DNA of 64,000 nt from Gambelia wislizenii (Eukaryota > Chordata > Lepidosauria > Squamata > Crotaphytidae), in NCBI GenBank assembly GCA_030847615.1, contig JAUMIR010000011.1, forward strand, positions 37,555,001 to 37,619,000, read 5' to 3'. Within the stretch, counting starts at the first letter, position 1; each line of letters opens with the position of its first letter. The notes beneath the pieces were generated by a model. The model was not told where the DNA came from. It was given only the letters and a program-made list of their open reading frames with translations, and ran no database searches. Positions 42,734 through 51,823 of this stretch are shown here, piece by piece. The position numbers and the translations under genes were made by a program.

Positions 42734-42959
42734 TTGTCCCTTCACATTCACTGGGGTTTGGTTCCAGGACCCCTCGTGAATACCCAAATCCATGAATACT
42801 CAATCCCATGATATGCAATGGCATAGCAAAATGGTGTCCCTTCTATAAGATGGCAAAATCAAAGTTTGCTTTTTGGAATATTATTTTTTAAAGAATATTT
42901 TCAAGTCGTGAATACTTAAATCCATGAATGCCAAATCCGTGAATGTGGAGGGACAACTG
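42731..42959. mobile_element. Tigger-like non-autonomous element, 229 bp
   Basis: Left terminus cagttgtcccttcacattca, right terminus tgaatgtggagggacaactg: terminal repeats of about 20 bp with one mismatch. TA lies on the left and TG on the right, so one copy of the duplication has mutated. Interior ggtttggttccaggacccct matches the MER2/Tigger-type consensus I remember. Confidence 0.85.
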
Positions 42960-42987
42960 TGTATGTATGTATACATACATTGTACAA

Positions 42988-43095
42988 TCGGTAACACACA
43001 TTGGAAGCTGCTTAATGCAGTGTAGATGTGTAAATTGCTATTGCTTAAAACAGTTTGTAAGCCACTCTGATAGCCTTGTGGCTGAAGAGTGGGGT
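42988..43095 (+). mobile_element. Type II Sauria SINE, 3' half
   Basis: Tail module taacacacattggaagctgc, tgcagtgtagatgtgtaaat, aagccactctgatagccttg, running straight into a CA repeat where the TAAA tail should be. Confidence 0.82.
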
Positions 43096-43123
43096 ACACA
43101 CACACACACACACACACACACAC
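43096..43123. repeat. (CA)n microsatellite at a SINE tail
   Basis: About 14 CA units growing from the SINE 3' end (ggggtacacaca). Confidence 0.96.
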
Positions 43124-43639
43124 GGTATGTTTCCTTTCCCAGTATACTAATTGGCCACTTACTGAACTAATCCCCTCACACTATCATCTGGAACAACAAC
43201 AAAAAAGCAGCTCTTGCAACTACAGTTTTACTTTGAGCATCACAGAGTGTTTACAGGACCTAGTCCTAGTTTTTGCTGTCATTTGGAGCCAGAAAACCCT
43301 TGCAATCCAACATATCTCCCACAGATATGAGGAGCAAGCTGTGCTTAAATTTAAAAAAAACCCACCATCCCTAAAATGCATCAGTTTTGAAATTTTCATC
43401 AAATGGAGCATCCTTGAAGCAGGTACCAATATAAAACAGGGCCCAATTTCCAGAACTGGAGAGATGAGGCCCACCTTATTGCTTTCATTTCTATTTATAT
43501 CAATTCCTTGTTGAGTTATTGAAGCCAATACCTTGTATTGCATTAGGAAATTGTTTGAAATATAAATGGAGTGAGAGAAAGCCTCAGCAGGCTGTGTGTT
43601 TTAAGTCCTGAATGAGTAGAAAATGGCTTGGAGAGAGCA
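43124..43639. other. Spacer, nothing recognised
   Basis: Frames of 107 and 141 codons on opposite strands overlap and are mutually exclusive shadows. No domain. Confidence 0.4.
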
Positions 43640-43745
43640 AATCTTCTGATCTTTATAGGAGCTATCCAAGGTTCTGAACTTGTTTCTCAGGCAGCGTTCA
43701 GCATCTTGGATGCCTCTTTTAGACTAGGTGAGATCATGAGCTTCG
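43640..43745. repeat. Family F foldback, partial
   Basis: tttataggagctatccaagg, ttctgaacttg followed by cagcgttcagcatcttggat, gcctcttttagacta: the inner arms of the family. The outer ends are missing. Confidence 0.45.
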
Positions 43746-44052
43746 GAGCCAGTTTAACCAATGGTGAAGAATGCTGGGCATTGCATCATAAAGCCTTTCC
43801 CCAAGTAATTGGTTACTTTTAACATTAAAAGCTTTTTAAGGAACCTGTTCATACATTACTTGTTCTGTTGTTCACTAATTCCTTGTGATTTTTAAAATGA
43901 AACTTTATGATGAATAAGGGAATGTCCTTAAACTGAAATAGTTCTTCTCAAAATGCCTAAAGATGCCCTTGGGAACTAAACCAAGGAACTAGAAACGACT
44001 GGTTACAGAGGCACAAATACATTTAATATTGTTTCCACTCATTATGTAACTT
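43746..44052. other. Spacer, nothing recognised
   Basis: No supported feature. Confidence 0.4.
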
Positions 44053-44247
44053 TCAAAGAGCCAATGTAGGGCAGTGGTTTGAGTGTTGAAGTAGGACTCT
44101 GAGACACCAGGGGTTGAATCTCCACTTAGCCATGGAACCCCACCCAGTGACCTTGAGTAAATCACACCCAGCCTCAGAGAAAGGCCATGGCAAACCCCCT
44201 CTGAAGAAATCTGGCCAAGAAAACCTGAGAATAACACCTCCATAAGA
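44053..44247 (+). mobile_element. Type I Sauria SINE
   Basis: ccaatgtagggcagtggttt, gagtgttgaagtaggactct, B-box-like gggttgaatctccactta, ggccatggcaaaccccctct and ctggccaagaaaacctgaga. Near complete, but lacks the final acttgaaggca end. Confidence 0.87.
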
Positions 44248-44251
44248 GTTT

Positions 44252-44503
44252 TATTTTTATTTATTTATTTAGTTAGTTATACCCCGCTCTTCAGCCACAA
44301 GGCTATCAGAGCGGCTTACAAATTGTTTTAAGCAATAGCTATTTACACATCTAACTGCATTAAGCAGTTTCCGTTGTGTGTTAGCTAATTGCCCCCACAA
44401 GCTGGGTACTCATTTTACCGACCTATGAAAGGATGGAAGGCTGAGTGAACCTTGGAGCCAGCTGGAATCGAACTTGCAACTTGCAATGTGGTGACTTGGC
44501 AGG
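44252..44503 (-). mobile_element. Type II Sauria SINE, reverse, nearly full length
   Basis: From a TTTA-type tail (44255-44280) through ccgctcttcagccacaaggc, tatcagagcggcttacaaat, cattaagcagtttccgttgt, gctaattgcccccacaagct, accgacctatgaaaggatgg and gaaccttggagcc. It starts a few bases after the preceding SINE and points the opposite way. Confidence 0.88.
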
Positions 44504-44523
44504 AAGACCTATAACAACAACTT

Positions 44524-44888
44524 TGGAGAGCCAGCATGGTTTAGTGCAGTGGTTCCCAAACTTTGGCCCTCCAGGTATTTTAAACTTCAACTCCCAGAAG
44601 CCCCAGCCAACTTGGTGAAGAGTCATATTTTGGCAGCTGAAGTCCAAAACACCTGGAGGGTTGAAGTTTGGGACCCACTGGTTTAGTGGTTTGAGGACTC
44701 TAGCAGACCAGGGTCTCAATCCCCGTTCAACTTTGGAAACCCACTGGGTGACCTTGAACAAGTCACACTCTCTCAGCCTCAGAGGAAGGCAATGACAAAT
44801 CCTCTCTGAAAAAAACTGGTCCCCAAAAAACCCAACCTAAGATAGGCTTGCCATCAGTCAAAATTGACTTGAAGGCACAGAACAACAA
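44524..44888 (+). mobile_element. Type I Sauria SINE, split by a hAT-like insertion
   Basis: Head ggagagccagcatggtttag at 44524-44546, then a 134-bp insertion, then gtttagtggtttgaggactc onward with cagggtctcaatccccgttc, ctgggtgaccttgaacaagt, ggcaatgacaaatcctctct and aattgacttgaaggcacaga, acaaca. Removing the insertion restores one SINE. Confidence 0.9.
44547..44680. mobile_element. hAT-like MITE with exact 8-bp target duplication
   Basis: Terminal repeats cagtggttcccaaactttgg and ttgaagtttgggacccactg, with ccctccaggtatttt / aaaacacctggaggg following inward. The 8-mer gtttagtg lies on both sides (44539-44546 and 44681-44688), the duplication length expected for hAT transposons. It has no transposase. 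Confidence 0.9.
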
Positions 44889-44889
44889 A

Positions 44890-45083
44890 GAATTAGCCAC
44901 TTTGGTGTTGAACTAGGACTGTGGGAGACCAGGATTTAAATCCTTGCTCAGCCATGGAAACCCACAAGACATAGAAGAAGACAATGAGAAACCTCCTCAG
45001 TGTAAATTTTGCAAAAAAAAAAGTCCCAAAACTCTACGATAAGGGTACCACAAGTCAGAGTCAACTTGAAATTCTATAATAAA
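44890..45083 (+). mobile_element. Type I Sauria SINE, diverged
   Basis: ccactttggtgttgaactag, gactgtgggagaccaggatt, cttgctcagccatggaaacc, aagtcagagtcaacttgaaa. It directly follows the previous SINE and lacks part of the middle. Confidence 0.8.
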
Positions 45084-45193
45084 TTAAAAAAACATTAATT
45101 TCAAAATGAACATTTGTTCCACCCTAGCTACAAAGAAAAGTAATGAATTACACTTCACTGCTTTCCTTATAACTTGTAACTTCCAAGCTCTGG

Positions 45194-45319
45194 CTTTCAC
45201 AAGGGGGCCCATGCACCCTTGAAACCCACCCTTCTCCCCCTCTTTACCCTGGTGGGTCTTGACCACCTTCCTGTCCACATTGCATGCACAGTGTACACCA
45301 AAAAAATACGCACAGCATG
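45194..45319. repeat. Direct repeat, first copy (126 bp)
   Basis: Begins ctttcacaagggggcccatg, contains ctttaccctggtgggtcttg, cctgtccacattgcatgcac and ends cacagcatg. A copy of the same length starts 324 bp later. Divergence is roughly 15 percent by eye. Confidence 0.8.
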
Positions 45320-45329
45320 CCTATGGGTA

Positions 45330-45445
45330 GCAAGTGTTTGGAGAGACAGATTCTTGTAAGGGAAGGCATTACAGAGAAGTCAGTCCAGTCCAGGTCAAAC
45401 ACAAATAACCCCAGAAGTTGAAGAGAGGTGCAGCGGTAAGGTCTC
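45330..45445. repeat. Unclassified repeat segment shared with 29.42-29.60 kb
   Basis: Shared words: gcaagtgt, cagtccagtccaggtcaaac and gaagagaggtgcagcggtaa. It fills part of the gap between the two direct repeats, which may therefore be terminal repeats of a small element. Confidence 0.35.
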
Positions 45446-45517
45446 AGCTGGTCCAGGAATCTTTATGCAAATCCAGTAGTTCCAATAAGCCAAAAAGACT
45501 AAGACAAGGAGTCCCTG

Positions 45518-45643
45518 CTTTCACAAGAGGGGCCACATGCCCTTCAAACCCACCCCGCTCCCTTTCTTTACCCTGGTGGATCTCGACCACCCTCCTGTCC
45601 ACATTGCATGCGCTGTGTACGCCAAAGAAATACACACAGCATG
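45518..45643. repeat. Direct repeat, second copy (126 bp)
   Basis: Begins ctttcacaagaggggccaca, contains ctttaccctggtggatctcg, cctgtccacattgcatgcgc and ends cacagcatg, aligned without gaps to 45194-45319. Confidence 0.8.
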
Positions 45644-45799
45644 TACAATGAGGGCGAGATGGAGTCACACAAAAGCATCCTGTGGCTCAGCTGTGCTGTG
45701 CTGTTTCTTCAACTGGCAACAACTGAAAGCAAAGACAAGAGTTAGCAAAGGAGAAGGTCACAACTGGGGCAGTATTGACATGAATCCTATCAGGTCCAG

Positions 45800-46126
45800 G
45801 ATATCCGAAGGGCCATACCTCCCTATATGAGCTTGCCCAAGCTCTAGGCTCTTTGAGGGGGTGTCCTTCTCTTAACCTCACCAACTTTCCAGGTGCATTT
45901 GTTGGGGGGCAAGGAACAAGGCCTTCCTGGCATTCTCTCCCAGAGTTTGGAACTGCTCCCCTAGGGATGCTAGGAGGGCTGCCTCCATGATCTCCCTCCA
46001 CTGGCCAGTGAAAACTTTTCTGTCCCATCAGGCTTTCAGGAATGGATTGCAACAGGCCTCTAATCATATGCTATCTTGTTGATTTTTATCTTCTGTCTTT
46101 GAATAAGTTTTTATATGGTTTTAATT
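45800..46126 (+). mobile_element. L2-type LINE 3' region, part before the hAT-like insertion
   Basis: The frame fragment AFLAFSPRVWNCSPRDARRA parallels the usual L2 ORF2 C-terminal AFSVxAPxxWNSLP pattern. It is followed by SHQAFRNG-like codons and an AT-rich 3' UTR. Several frameshifts show it is dead. Confidence 0.68.
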
Positions 46127-46134
46127 CTATAGAT

Positions 46135-46523
46135 CAGTGGTTCTTAATCTGTGACCCGGGGACCCCGGGGGCTGCGATGTCCTCACAGAGAGTCCTCGAA
46201 GGCTTGAAGTCTGCTTAGCTCACTTCCTCCCTACAGTGGAGTGGCCACATGACAGGAGTCAAGGCTGGCTGGCTGGCTTGGCCTGCACATTGCCATTCAA
46301 TCTGCTCCAGCCACAAACTTGCAGGAGGAGAAAAGTCTTCCCTCCCCCTCCAGTGCCTCTGGGGGGAGGTTTCATTGATAGTGTAATTGTATTATTAGTA
46401 GTATTATCACCAATTGTTGTTGTTGTTGTTAGGAATTTAAATCTTGAGTTAAGTCTTGGGGGTCCATAGCAACAAAAGATATTTAAAGGGAGTCCCTGGT
46501 AAAGAAAATGTTAAGAATCACTG
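46135..46523. mobile_element. hAT-like non-autonomous element with exact 8-bp duplication
   Basis: Left end cagtggttcttaatctgtga and right end atgttaagaatcactg are inverted. The 8-mer ctatagat flanks both ends (46127-46134 and 46524-46531). Interior tgacccggggaccccggggg and gtcttgggggtccatagcaa are of the Charlie-like kind. It is 389 bp with no transposase, inserted in the L2 3' UTR. Confidence 0.92.
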
Positions 46524-46531
46524 CTATAGAT

Positions 46532-46626
46532 TATTTAGTTGCTTTTTAAAATAACTTTTATATATTCTTACAGATGCTCTTGCATATGTTTAATCTTTTC
46601 TGGTTTTAATATTCTGTAAGACACTA
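46532..46626 (+). mobile_element. L2-type LINE 3' UTR, part after the hAT-like insertion
   Basis: AT-rich tatttagttgctttttaaaa, tctggttttaatattctgta continues the L2 3' UTR interrupted at 46126. Confidence 0.5.
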
Positions 46627-47610
46627 AGATGAGGCTGTTGTACTTTGGACAGACCAGAAGACAATGTGACTCACTGGAAAAGACAACCATGCTCAGTAAA
46701 GGGGAAGGCAGTAGAAAAAGCGGTAGGCCACATTGCAGGCGGATTGATTCAACGAAGGAAGCCACAGCTGATGCCCTGAGTTTGCAAGATCTGAGCAAAG
46801 CAGTTGAGTTTGCAAGACCTGAGCAAAGCAGTTGGTGAGCAGATCTCTTGGAGGTCTCTCATTCAGACAGTTGCCATAAGACCAAGTCAACTTCACAGCA
46901 AACAACAACAACACTTTGTGTGTCAATATTGGGGGTGGAAGGTAAGATATAAATGGATAACATCATCATCACGTGGACCTCCTGATGTTGTTGAACTGCA
47001 ACTGCCAGGATTCTCTGCCACTGGTTAAGCTGGTTGTAGCTGCTGGGAGATGTAGTCCAACCACATCTGGAGGGCCACATGATCCCCAACCCTAACGTGC
47101 TACTCCCAACTACAATAGACCCATTGTAGAAGTGGGATTTACAAATATGCTGACTTCCCATTCACTGGTTCATTTAGTAGGTCTACTCTAGTTGGACTAC
47201 ACTCTGATCCTGGCCTTACAAGGTTTAACATTTCTGGTGGAATGTATACACAAAGGAAACTGTAAAGCCTCAATAATTCAATATACCAGAAAGTCGGTAA
47301 AGCCAGAGTTTAGAAAGTTATTTCTTAAAAGGAATTGGTTCCTTTTACTCATTAAAGTGCTTACTTTATTACAAGAACACTGTGGTTATTCCTTGCAATA
47401 TTTATAAGGGGATTTTTCATGATGTGCCATTTCTCATTAATTTTCCTTTTTTTTTTTTACTTCCAATATTTTTTTTCAATTGCACTGATTATGTGACCTT
47501 TGAAATGTTCACATTGCCAAAAGCAAGCAAGCAAGAAGTAAATTGTTACGGATAACTATGTTGCTTATACAGTAATAACTTCCATTAGCAGCTGGTGGTG
47601 TCCAAATCAA
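46627..47610. other. Spacer; hAT-like debris at 46975-47095
   Basis: At 46975-47095, gttgttgaactgcaactgcc, aggattct and gggagatgtagtccaaccac, ctggagggccacatgatccc have the wording of hAT-like elements without confirmed ends. A local direct repeat gagtttgcaagacctgagca occurs twice near 46780-46825. No gene. Confidence 0.35.
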
Positions 47611-47611
47611 T

Positions 47612-47745
47612 GGGAGCAGGAAATGCATGCTTGGGTTTAGTCTGAACTTTTAAGAAGCTTTTAAAGGTTTTGAACCCTGTCCTTAAAATAAGTTCAGCAC
47701 CTTGAAGAGCTCTATTTAAAATCTGGGACAAAATCCCCAATGGGT
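47612..47745. mobile_element. Family F foldback element
   Basis: gggtttagtctgaactttta, aagcttttaaaggttttgaa and the mirrored aagttcagcaccttgaagag, ctctatttaaaatctgggac. Arms are diverged. Outer ends uncertain. Confidence 0.5.
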
Positions 47746-47799
47746 TCCATATCCCACTAGCTGTTGCTGGTTCCTCTGAGATAAATTCAACATCTAGTC

Positions 47800-47918
47800 C
47801 AGTGAGCCAGGTATTTTGGGCTTCAACTCCCAGGAGCCCCAGCCAGCTTGGCCAACAGCCAGGAATCCTGGGAGCTACAGTCCAAAATGTCTGGAGGGCC
47901 ACAGGTTGGAAACCATTG
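47800..47918. mobile_element. hAT-like MITE with near-exact target duplication
   Basis: Left end cagtgagccaggtattttgg, right end gagggccacaggttggaaac, cattg. Flanks atctagtc (47792-47799) and gtctagtc (47919-47926) differ at one base. Interior gggcttcaactcccaggagc is shared with the 44.5-kb element. Confidence 0.75.
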
Positions 47919-47926
47919 GTCTAGTC

Positions 47927-48652
47927 TACAAATGCCCATTTTCAGAATATACAAAAAGACAAATCAACTAATATAGCCCTACCGCATTGCATTTACTTGT
48001 TCTAATTGCCAAACCAACTCGTTAGAGCGGAGGTGGGAATCATGCAGCCTGCCAAATGTTAGACTTCAACCCCCAGCATTCCTCACCATAGCCTATGGTA
48101 GCTAGGACTGCTGGGAGTTGTAGTACAACAGCTTGCGGAGAGCTGCATGATCCCATTCCTCTCGTTTAGAGGAATGCAGACTTTTACTAACCTTTGGAGA
48201 TGGAAAAGTTACCATTCCCTGAATGAAGGAGTACATAATTGCCCACATATATTTTCTACATTAATATGATAATAAGCCCCATTCAGTATCTAATGGTACA
48301 CTTGAATGAACAACCAGCGATTAAGAATGTCAGCGGTAAAATGCCAGAAGCGTATTCAGAATATTTATAACTCCTTCAAACATTTCACCAATTTCAGCTG
48401 CCGCCAATTTTTGCAATACTGAATGGAAGAGGAAAGGAATCCAGAAAGACTCATTGCACTGGCTAATGCTACATTATTTGGTGGCTCTGCAATAATAACA
48501 AAAATAACAACAACAATACAATACTATTATTATTATAGCTCAGAGATGAAACTGAAGGCAGTAGGCTGTTTCCACCCAAGGTCAGCCAAAGAAGCATCTT
48601 GGAAGCGTACAAGTAAGACCAGAAGGTCAGAATTTCCACTTGTTCTATTCTG
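47927..48652. other. Spacer with one more hAT-like element (see 48028-48160)
   Basis: Apart from the small element listed separately and an AAT/AAC-rich stretch at about 48492-48538, nothing was recognised. A 99-codon frame is unsupported. Confidence 0.4.
48028..48160. mobile_element. Small hAT-like MITE
   Basis: cggaggtgggaatcatgcag pairs with gctgcatgatcccattcct. Flanks ctcgttagag and ctcgtttagag are near identical with one base inserted. Interior gggagttgtagtacaac is typical of this group. Confidence 0.6.
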
Positions 48653-48770
48653 CCCCATGTCAGTGGTGCAGTGGATCCACTCCAGGTTTCAGACTGGAGT
48701 GGATAAAGTTCAACAATTTTGAGAGTTCCTTTAAAGTTCAGAGTGGATCCATCACCCCACCGACATGGGA
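48653..48770. mobile_element. Family F foldback element, compact, both ends visible
   Basis: The left end ccccatgtcagtggtgcagt, ggatccactcc is mirrored by gagtggatccatcaccccac, cgacatggg. Inside, ttcaacaattttgagagttc, ctttaaagttcag replaces the usual core. This copy best defines the family termini (CCCATGTC...). No target duplication identified. Confidence 0.62.
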
Positions 48771-49200
48771 GTTACCAGCCCTCACTTGTTAAATCCACAA
48801 GAGCTGACATTCAGAGCGATTTCATCTCTGGACCCATTTAGCGATCCATATGGGATGGCCAGTATTTCATGAACCTGGCCAATCTTTTTTTTTTTTTTTA
48901 AGTAACGAAAGCCATATTTGGGGCACAAATTATAAATTCATAAATTTACTCAAGACCTTCCCATTCCTGCCCTGGTTTCAATATCATGGGATCAGTGCTT
49001 GGACAAGTTAGTTGTTTTTTTTTCCCAACTAAAACTCCAAAAATCTTCTGGGGGATTCTGGGAGTTATAATTCAAAAAGGTAACTTGCCCACAAGGATAA
49101 GCCAGTCAGAGGAGGAAAGTGCTTAGAGCAAGAAAACACGCCCAAGTACCTGGGAAGGGCAAATCTGTCACCTAGGGGTAATTTTTGAAGTTAAAAAGTA
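48771..49200. other. Spacer, nothing recognised
   Basis: T runs near 48886 and 49014. No supported feature. Confidence 0.4.
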
Positions 49201-49320
49201 CAGTGGGCCCTCTGAACCTGCAGGAGTTCAGTTGCTGCATCCTCCCATGGATGGCAAAAAATGTGGATGGTTGTGCCCCTATTATAAAATGGCAGCATAG
49301 TGCACGTGGATGCGTCAGCG
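49201..49320. mobile_element. Tigger-like element, left part
   Basis: After TA (49199-49200) comes cagtgggccctctgaacctg, then tattataaaatggcagcata. No right end was found. Confidence 0.5.
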
Positions 49321-49470
49321 CATCTGCAATTCTATGATTTCCTCATTCCCTGGGCTCATGTACACGAGGGGGAAAAATCCCAAATATGAGATAGTATTGG
49401 TATCTCGCAGCAGCAGTGACATGTCCAGTTTTTTTGGCCTCGGAAGCTCCCATAAGCCTCGCATTCCTGA

Positions 49471-49863
49471 TGGCAGCCATGAGTGGGTTACGACTTTTTC
49501 AGACGGTACTTACCGTGCTAGGAGGTCTCACTAGAGGCACGGCACTGTTGCACGGCAGGGGGGTCTGTTTCGGATGCCACACTGTCCCTCTTCCGAAATC
49601 ATCTGTTTCACTTCCGTGAAGGACTGGAAGCGACCGCGCCATATTTCGCCAGATTTTATTCATGGAAGTTGCCCATGATTAAAATATGGTGCGGCCACTT
49701 CCAATCCTCCACGGAAGTGAAACAGATGATTTTGGAAGAGGGACAGCGGCATCCAAAACGGACTCCCTGCCGCATGACAGCGCCATGCCTCTAGCGAGAT
49801 CTCCTAGCGTGGTAAGTTCCATCTGAAAAAGTCCTATGTCTCATTAGTTCTTCACTGCTGCCA
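49471..49863. mobile_element. Large hairpin element with about 170-bp arms
   Basis: The arms from 49492 (gactttttcagacggtactt, accgtgctaggaggtctcac, tagaggcacggc) and to 49833 (gccatgcctctagcgagatc, tcctagcgtggtaagttcca, tctgaaaaagtc) are near-perfect inverted repeats. The complement continues through tcatctgtttcacttccgtg / cacggaagtgaaacagatga to a centre near 49665. Weaker similarity extends to 49471 and 49863. It abuts repeat X. No coding capacity, so a foldback DNA element or the palindromic end of X. Confidence 0.72.
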
Positions 49864-49866
49864 GTG

Positions 49867-50282
49867 TTTTTTTTTTAAGTCATCCCAAGGTGTGCTGGTG
49901 CAATAGAGCAATTCTCAGAAGCAAAACAGAAAATATTGATCCTTTTTATCACCTTAGTGAGTGATTGCTAAGGTGAGAATCCAACATGGTGGCAGTGGAC
50001 GATGGCCCTGCTAGCAAGTCCTGCCCCCGCTCTTGCCCGGCCAATCAGCTTTGTGCTTCCCTTTGAGTTTTTTTATTGTTCTATAGTCCAAATGAGCAAA
50101 AATGTGCACCCGCCTTGCAGTTTGTAAAAAAGTCCAGGGAAATCTGTGAAGGCTTTTACCCTGTTGTTTTTGCTGTTTGGGGCTTCCCTCCTTCTGAGTA
50201 GTGTGGATTGGTGCTGGATCCTGTTTAGACTGGTAGGATTCCCAGTGAATTCCATGAGGGATATGTTCACTGTTTAGATGGG
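49867..50282. repeat. Unnamed dispersed repeat X, copy 2
   Basis: Reverse complement of the repeat at 12648-13475 without the L2 insertion: aaggtgtgctggtg, ccaacatggtggcag, gctagcaagtcctgcc, ggccaatcagctttgtgc, ttgtttttgctgtttggggc, gtaggattcccag. The order of blocks is conserved. The 13.4-kb copy also has gaagaactaatg, which here lies at 49844-49856 in the hairpin border. Confidence 0.62.
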
Positions 50283-51464
50283 GCCGTTACTTCTTTTCTG
50301 TGCATATGATGCAAAGCTTCTTTGCTCCCCCGCCCTTCACTTTCCAGGACAAAATGATATCCAGGGGGATTGTGTGCAAAAATGCTGCATTCTCTTCTGT
50401 GCTGCCCTCCTGCTCCACTCCTTTGCATCTTGGATTCCATTCATCACCAATACGAATAAACATTATAGGATAACATTAAGTCATGAAGGCTGATTTTGCA
50501 AGTTTATTTATTCTCCCATCCAGGAGAGAAAAACAAAGAGAACACACATCTACTTCTGAGCCCCCTGGGATGGCACCTCCCAGCTCCAGTAGATTGCAAA
50601 AGGGGTAATTTTAATTCACAGCATCCTCCCCTTCCTCTATTTGTTGCTTTTCGATGCTGACAGGTTTGAAATAAGCTGCTACCCTGCCCGAGCTCTAGAG
50701 AGGAATGAGATAAAAATGGCAAAAATATATTTTCAAGGGAGAGGGGCAGGAGAACATGAACTCTCAGAGGACACCACAGCTCTCCCTTCTCATCCCTTTG
50801 CTTATGGAACAGTCTCTTGTGTCAGGCAATAATCCCAGGAACTCAGACATTTTTTTTAAAAAAAATAAATTACCTTCTTCAAAAGCCTCCTTTATTTGGC
50901 TTCATCTTTGCAAGTGGTTATTATGCATCATTCGGAAGAGATCTGCCTATAGCAAAATTGCATTTTAATGCAACCGGCACATCATGTCCAATGTAATTGA
51001 AATGAACCCCATCACGGTCTCACATGGGCTAGGTAAAACAACAACAACAACAACTGTACTCAGAAGGTGGGGAGGAGTTTTTGCTGGAAGTTATTTACAT
51101 TTTTCTGCAAACAGAGAGTAAGACTCAGGTCAGCTGAGTATATTGTTTGGCTCATAATTGAGGGTGGCTGGAATCCGGTGGGTGAGTTATGCACAAGTAA
51201 CTTATGCATGTGAGTGTCTTGCTTTGGATGGGTGTAAGGGGCTGTCCAGCAGTTGCTTACATTATATCCAAAAACTCACCTCCCCAGGCATTTGCCACAT
51301 CCTGTGGGACACTCCTATGACCATTTAATGGCCAGGGGAGAGAGGGAAGGAGGGGACCAAGCCATGAGAACTGCCTCCTATCCCTGATACAGTTCTCCAA
51401 AAAGTGAGACGAGAACCAATAATTTCTCTTCCTCTCCCCCTGGAACTGCGGCTCCATCCATCCA
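50283..51464. other. Spacer; candidate conserved block at 50875-51030
   Basis: ggttattatgcatcattcgg, aagagatctgcctatagcaa, aattgcattttaatgcaacc resembles conserved non-coding DNA (octamer-like atgcat/attttaatgcaa words). An AAC run lies at 51038-51054. Frames of 60-79 codons without domain. Confidence 0.3.
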
Positions 51465-51730
51465 CCCACTTTATTTATTCCCCACTTTTCCCCCAAATTG
51501 AGACACCAGGCAGCTTATAAAAGAAAGAAGAAAATCACAATAACGACACATATGGTTAAAAAAAAAATACCAAAAGTACAAATGAAAACAGTATTAAACT
51601 AACAAGAACATTAAAACCATTATTTTAAAAAGTGCCATAAAAGTCTTTCCTCTTCTAAAACAATCTGTTCCCAATGGCTTGCTGGGATAAATAGGTCTGC
51701 GCCCACCACCAGACAGCAAAGAAGGAGACG
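51465..51730 (-). mobile_element. LINE 3' region, reverse, diverged
   Basis: ttatttattccccacttttc, agacaccaggcagcttataa and a poly-A-rich continuation resemble a LINE 3' UTR in reverse. Possibly the same family as 32.6 kb. Low certainty. Confidence 0.4.
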
Positions 51731-51734
51731 TCAA

Positions 51735-51823
51735 TAGGAGTCTAGTGTCTAGATTGAGGGAAGTCATAGTGCCACTCTATTCTGCTTTGGTCAGGCCTCA
51801 CCTGGAATACTGTGTCCAGTCCA
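51735..51823 (+). mobile_element. CR1 LINE ORF2 internal fragment
   Basis: The sequence gggaagtcatagtgccactc, tattctgctttggtcaggcc, tcacctggaatactgtgtcc translates to a run like [14 protein letters not shown] or, in the matching CR1 frame, [14 protein letters not shown] residues. It is a short piece well upstream of the CR1 3' end. Confidence 0.6.

Noticed and set aside
43089..43543. 141- and 107-codon frames on opposite strands
   Set aside because: One begins in the CA microsatellite, they are complementary shadows, and neither has a domain.
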